Source: Theocolax elegans
Lineage: Eukaryota; Arthropoda; Insecta; Hymenoptera; Cerocephalidae
Length of the DNA: 64,000 nucleotides
Assembly (NCBI GenBank): GCA_026168455.1
Contig: CM047427.1
Coordinates: forward strand, 16,291,301-16,355,300
Direction: 5' to 3'
Positions 62,203 to 64,000 of the stretch are shown in pieces. The notes under the pieces were generated by a model. It was not told where the DNA came from. It saw only the letters and a program-made list of their open reading frames with translations, and made no database searches. Made by a program: the position numbers and the translations under genes. The number at the start of each line of letters is the position of its first letter. The stretch's first letter is position 1.

Positions 62203-64000
62203 GATATCATTCGGAAACACTACGTTTCGCGCATTGACTGTGCAAAACACTTTATTTCGTGTACGCTTTAATTCATTAATACATCCTGTTCTAATATTTC
62301 TAATAAATAATAAGACTGACCACTACATTACAACAAAATATTACTACGGGATATACTAATTTTCTGTTCCAAATAAAATTTCAATAGTTAAGTCCTATAT
62401 TTGTTGTTTTTATGTTTTTATAGTAAACTTTTGATTTATTTTAGCTCGTCTAATAGAATTGTTTATATACCTACATACTGGTGAATGTGAGTGTTCATCG
62501 TGTAAAATGATTTCAGGTAACATGTTCTTAATAGCATTAATATAATTTTCTATGAAAATCGATAAGATTTTATTACTTCCCTGGTAGATAGATCGATTTG
62601 ATGACACTACATAAATCTACATCGATATGTAAGGGTTGTACAATCTAGCTTTTTAGGTAGTTCCATTTATAAAACTAAATAAGGATTTATATTTAGTTTA
62701 ATCTATATTATTGCTATTTTTCAATAAAAATAAAAAGAACCTTCTGTTTATTTATTTACATTTATACTTTTTGCTTCGCCGAATTTCTATCATAATAGAT
62801 TGGCCACTAAATATAGTTTTTATTCAGCAGTACGAAATGTATCGACTTATTGATTATTTTAATTTATGCAGTCATCTATTATTGAAGCAACCGCATAATT
62901 TTATGTAGATCATTACAACAATTTATAGAATTTAAGAGGCTATACCAGTTTAACACTTTTAAAATATCAATTTTGTTACTTATTCGACATTTTATACTTG
63001 CAAGAATATCCCGTAAAATTTTCGAGGCCGTATCTCTGATAATTTCTGAGTGGCAGCCTAAAGAGCAACTGCTCGCAGATATAAACTGCACCTATCTGGT
63101 ATCCTAGCTTCGAAGCTAATGTGTCGTTACCAGAATCTTTCGCATTGTGAACGGTACATAGGTAAGAGAGAAGGGGCTAGAAATATACGTACAGGGTTCT
63201 TGGAATACAGTTTTAATATTTAAAAGGTATTGTAAAGTCGTTTGAAGCATCTGTTTAGTTTACTCGCAGCTGTCGATGATTCCGGCACTAACGAAATCGT
63301 CACACGTATGATCCGTCCTCCGCAAATAAAAGTATAGTAGCCTGTCAATAAGTTGCCGCGCCATAAGTTGCTACCGAAGCATTTCCTCTGAAATGTCTTT
63401 TCCCCACCACAACTTGTAAGACCGCTCTAAAGTAAAGCCTCCCACTATTATTTCTGCGAAGCTGCTAGAGGACGTCCACATGCAAAGTACCAATTTATTA
63501 CGCATTTTTTCTGATAGATTATGAAAAAGATCTATGATCAATAGAAATTTATTTCTTTTTTCGATTCTTAACCCTGCCGATCACTCGATGGCCATGAAGT
63601 AGATGTGGCTCTTTGGAAGTTGCCGTTTTCCTCTCTTACAGCTCCGTAGGCGGCGACTTATCGAGAGGTTACTATACAACCGCTGAAAAACTTAAGCACC
63701 GGAGATGACAAAATTATAGTTAATCAGACCCACGAATGCTGTTTCACTATATTTTTATCTGTTCTCAGTATAAAGTAGAGTGAACTACTCTTCTAAGAGT
63801 AATGTAACATCTAGTGTCAGCTGTTTGACAATTATATGTACCTGATGAGGTCTGCAAAACCTGGCAGACGAAACGTTGTACGACTTTTTTAACATCAAAA
63901 TTGGATGTTAAACTTACTTACAACCCGGATTAACCCTTAAAAATCGGGGTAGTAGCATGAGTAGGTTTTAGTATCGAAATATACTACTTTCGATGCATGA
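62203..64000. other. No recognisable genes
   Basis: The region is AT-rich to about 63040 and of more mixed composition after that. Short ORFs show no family features. 61184-61800 is likewise empty. Confidence 0.4.
63842..63877 (+). ncRNA. Second hammerhead-ribozyme-like motif
   Basis: CTGATGA, a stem GTCTGC/GCAGAC, then GAAAC. It has the same layout as the motif at 52395-52430, including one extra G before stem II; GTAC on either side could pair. Confidence 0.35.

Overview
This window is eukaryotic and very probably from an insect: AT-rich, GT-AG introns throughout, TATA plus TCAGT-type arthropod core promoter, and almost nothing but transposable elements. A TRIM retrotransposon with TSD ATAA and a tRNA-Lys primer site recalls the TRIM family described in ants, so a hymenopteran, perhaps an ant, is my best guess. 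This rests on family resemblance and no search was possible.

Layout, read as nested insertions. (1) The outermost layer is a cut-and-paste DNA transposon with a divergent gene pair: a BEN-type accessory gene (minus, 1-933, running off the left edge) and a tnp2-like transposase (plus, exon 1 near 1409-1513, later exons 49854-52304). (2) Into the first intron of that transposase went a giant endogenous retrovirus-like element on the minus strand, 1573-49824, flanked by the target duplication CTAT (1569-1572 and 49825-49828). Its internal region (27934-46585) encodes gag, protease, RT/RNase H and integrase of Ty3/gypsy-errantivirus type. These are followed by two small unknown proteins, an F-like envelope, a second unrelated glycoprotein resembling those of chuviruses, a Cys-pair protein and a BIR+RING inhibitor-of-apoptosis protein. 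A spliced antisense gene lies next to the 3' LTR. (3) The two LTRs began at about 1.75 kb each. The left one has been swollen to 26 kb by later insertions: a 6.85-kb TIR element full of inverted satellite arrays (2034-8883), a TRIM (9990-10839), a 5.7-kb Tc1/mariner-like element with kilobase TIRs and a MADF-like companion gene (11299-16981), a foldback element (17092-18550), a duplicated decayed gene (18710-22523), an LST8 (mTOR complex) pseudogene and a 351-bp satellite. The right LTR carries a 1.5-kb solo LTR.

To the right, 52514-61183 is a second, nearly complete element of the same general kind as layer 1, with a nine-exon BEN-domain gene and a two-exon tnp2-like transposase transcribed divergently between subterminal repeat arrays. 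61184-64000 holds one unrecognised ORF and a hammerhead-like motif.

The most exciting object is the giant retroelement: a Ty3/gypsy-type element with two different captured envelope genes, a captured IAP and an antisense spliced gene with a SUMO-interaction-like tail. LTR divergence by eye is about 1-3%, so the in-frame stops and frameshifts in its genes may be decay, although several sit at contexts that could be recoding sites.
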